DNA of 64,000 bases, taken from contig NC_056752.1 in NCBI RefSeq assembly GCF_018687715.1, positions 2,108,001 through 2,172,000 of the forward strand, in the 5' to 3' direction. The first letter of the stretch is position 1. The number at the start of each line of letters is the position of its first letter. Shown in pieces: positions 62,344-64,000 of the stretch. A program made the translations under genes and the position numbers. This stretch comes from Carya illinoinensis (Eukaryota; Streptophyta; Magnoliopsida; Fagales; Juglandaceae). Under the pieces are notes generated by a model. It was given only the letters and a program-made list of their open reading frames with translations. It searched no databases and was not told the DNA's origin.

Positions 62344-63101
62344 CCTTTTTTCCAAGTCTTTTCATTTCATATCAGAAGTCATTTTGATGTTGTTTCAACT
62401 TTAGTTTTCACAATGTGTTTCATGTACCTTCTCTTTGTCGCTATCACATCCTACTTTGTCGCTATCACATCCTAAAACCAGCTTTTAAGAATGGATTACT
62501 TGAGTAAATTAGACATGTTAGTTTTCCCTTTATGTTTGCCCCTTCCCATTCCTCAATCCTCATTCGATATTCCCATAAAGTAATCCTCTTTGCTAATTTT
62601 TATATTGATATAGTAATATCAAACAAGCCATACTCTTATGTTGAGACTCGCTCCTTGACCATGCTCTCTCTCTCATATGTATATTGTTCCATGAGTTTGA
62701 TACACTTCCCTGTGTCATTTCCATTATAGCAGAATTGATCCTCTTTCTATAATTGTCAACCTGGATTTGGGTATCAACAACAATTAGTTACTAATATGAG
62801 GCCAAACTTTTTTGTCCCAATGGTCCAACCAGGTCAGTAGAGCCAGCATCCAGGTGGTAAATGGTCCGGAGCAAGGACAGGCAACAAAACTAGCAAGCCC
62901 TCCCACTAATGCAGCCACAAGTGGGTAGTAATCTGTAATTTAATTGTTCTAGTTCTTGATAAATTTGAAAAAGGTCATATTGAAACCGACTAAGAACATT
63001 ATTTTTTCTTTTTATACCAATGCTTGGAAATAGATGCTTCCTAGGGGACGTGCCTATCGTTACCCTCCTGGTTGTACCATGCATGATGTTTCCATTGCTG
63101 G

Positions 63102-64000
63102 TGTGACGCCCCAAAATTCCGTTTGGGATCGAACGGACATTTGAAGCGTCGAGACATACAACACAAGGTTACCTGCCCCCGTTCATGACATATAAGATGT
63201 AATATTCCTAACATGCATATAACATTATGCAATATTCGCAGCGGATAAATTTTTTCTTTAGCAATACTATGCACCAAACTGAAAATATCTCAAATACTTA
63301 AAACATATTTCATATATAAAGATCCATTGAATAACTAAGATCACAACACTAGTCCAAAATAGTTATGATCCAAAAAGTACTGGAGATGCAACTTCATCGT
63401 ACAAGTAGTAATTTAACTACTATATTAACATTAACGACACACCATCGTTCAGTCGACTGTGTCTAGTTGGTCAGCTTCTGATCCTCCTTCAGGTCCTGTA
63501 ACAAGATCTACCACTCGGGAGAATGGTAGTTGGGACTACTACAGTGAGATTTGATTTCAAATCTCAATAAGTTAACAAAAACAAACTTCCACACAGGCTA
63601 ATGATGCATGGATGACAGTAAAAGCATGAATGCATAATCAAATTCTTAAGTAATTGAAGCATAACTTGATGTATAATATAGCATAATTGACATAACTTAA
63701 ATTGAAACGTGAACTGAACTTGACTTGACATGAACTTGATCTGAAACTTGACTTAACATGAAAAATAAATACTCCACAGTTGTTGTGGCCCTATATATTC
63801 TACGTGTAAATACATACTTAACAGTTGTTGTGACCCCATGTATTATATGTGTCACAATACAGTTACATACATATTCCACATTTGTTGTGGCCTCATGTAT
63901 TCTACGTGTCATAATTGTTGTGTCTCACGTAGTGTATGCGTCACAATTGCTGTGACCCCATATTTCGTGTGCCATAGTTGTTGTGGACCCCACGAAACTC
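63102..64000. mobile_element. Another copy of the 3.1-kb element (cut by window edge)
   Basis: Begins TGTGACGCCCC directly after PABP exon 8 codons and follows the start of the element at 56,040 in detail (CCTGCCCCCGTTCATGACAT), including the beginning of a hairpin array at 63,762. Independent insertion of the same family; its far end is outside the window. Confidence 0.8.
63762..64000. repeat. Hairpin-unit array 3 (partial)
   Basis: About six units in the third element copy. The last (63,963-63,997) has a new outer stem TTTCGTG/CACGAAA and inner CCATA/TGTGG with a T-G pair. The array continues to the window edge. Confidence 0.8.

Larger units (their letters stand above)
50862..63101 (+). 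pseudogene. Poly(A)-binding protein gene, degraded, introns retained
   Basis: Cytoplasmic PABP family (four RRMs; binds mRNA tails and helps translation). Exon relics: 50862-51091 (RRM1, one-base deletion after GDLD near 50,956), 54068-54186, 54308-54966 (RRM2-RRM3; acceptor AG lost; stop TGA after VGPFL near 54,521; frameshift near 54,620; further stops), 55034-55111, 55245-55334 (RRM4 end with ALAQRKEDRRAKLQ), 55833-55964 (VAPRMPLYPQGAPSL, then stop), about 62759-62921 (GFGYQQQL; stops) and about 63034-63101 (MLPRGRAYRYPPG). Retained introns at PABP-like positions show a duplicated gene, not an mRNA copy. The MLLE domain is absent from the window. Intron 1 and the linker region are inflated by repeats. 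Confidence 0.9.

Overview
The window is nuclear DNA from a flowering plant, probably a woody eudicot. It is AT-rich, has intron-rich genes, dense plant-type transposons (L1-type LINE, tRNA-derived SINEs, hAT) and integrated Caulimoviridae (badnavirus-like) DNA. A dispersed AT-rich MITE family resembles ones I associate with Fagales such as walnut or oak; that placement is only an impression.

Two host genes can be rebuilt completely, exon by exon. (1) A kinesin-4 gene (KIN-4A/FRA1 type) lies on the minus strand at 3,586-29,349: 25 exons, 1,031 codons, no break. (2) A SUMO-conjugating enzyme gene (SCE1/UBC9) lies on the plus strand at 39,652-45,178: 5 exons, 160 codons, catalytic Cys94 present. 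A third locus, 50,862-63,101, is a poly(A)-binding-protein gene that kept its introns but is broken by stops, frameshifts, damaged splice sites and large insertions.

Layout: 1-1,018 LTR-like repeat; 1,019-3,585 non-coding; 3,586-29,349 KIN-4A. Its seventh intron (11,174-25,397, 14.2 kb) is a nest: a minus-strand LINE (about 11,345-25,030) that was hit by a 689-bp hAT MITE (14,609-15,297, perfect 8-bp target duplication) and by a badnavirus-like insertion (16,556-24,257). The viral insertion is an inverted duplication with two arms of exactly 2,963 bp around a 1,776-bp single-copy spacer. 29,350-39,300 is mostly AT-rich intergenic DNA. 39,652-45,178 is SCE1, whose 4.3-kb second intron holds an LTR-like element and a 632-bp LINE derivative with a 15-bp target duplication. 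46,990-48,790 is a dead RICESLEEPER-like hAT transposase. 50,862-64,000 is the PABP pseudogene, cut by LTR-like elements and by a 3-kb family carrying tandem hairpin units.

Two observations stand out. The viral inverted repeat sits in an intron of an intact gene and could give a roughly 3-kb double-stranded hairpin RNA matching badnavirus RT/RNase H and leader sequence, a possible source of antiviral small RNAs. The repeat units at 56,690-57,055, 59,570-60,150 and 63,762-64,000 each form a two-stem hairpin whose outer and inner stems change together between units, which suggests the fold rather than the sequence is kept.
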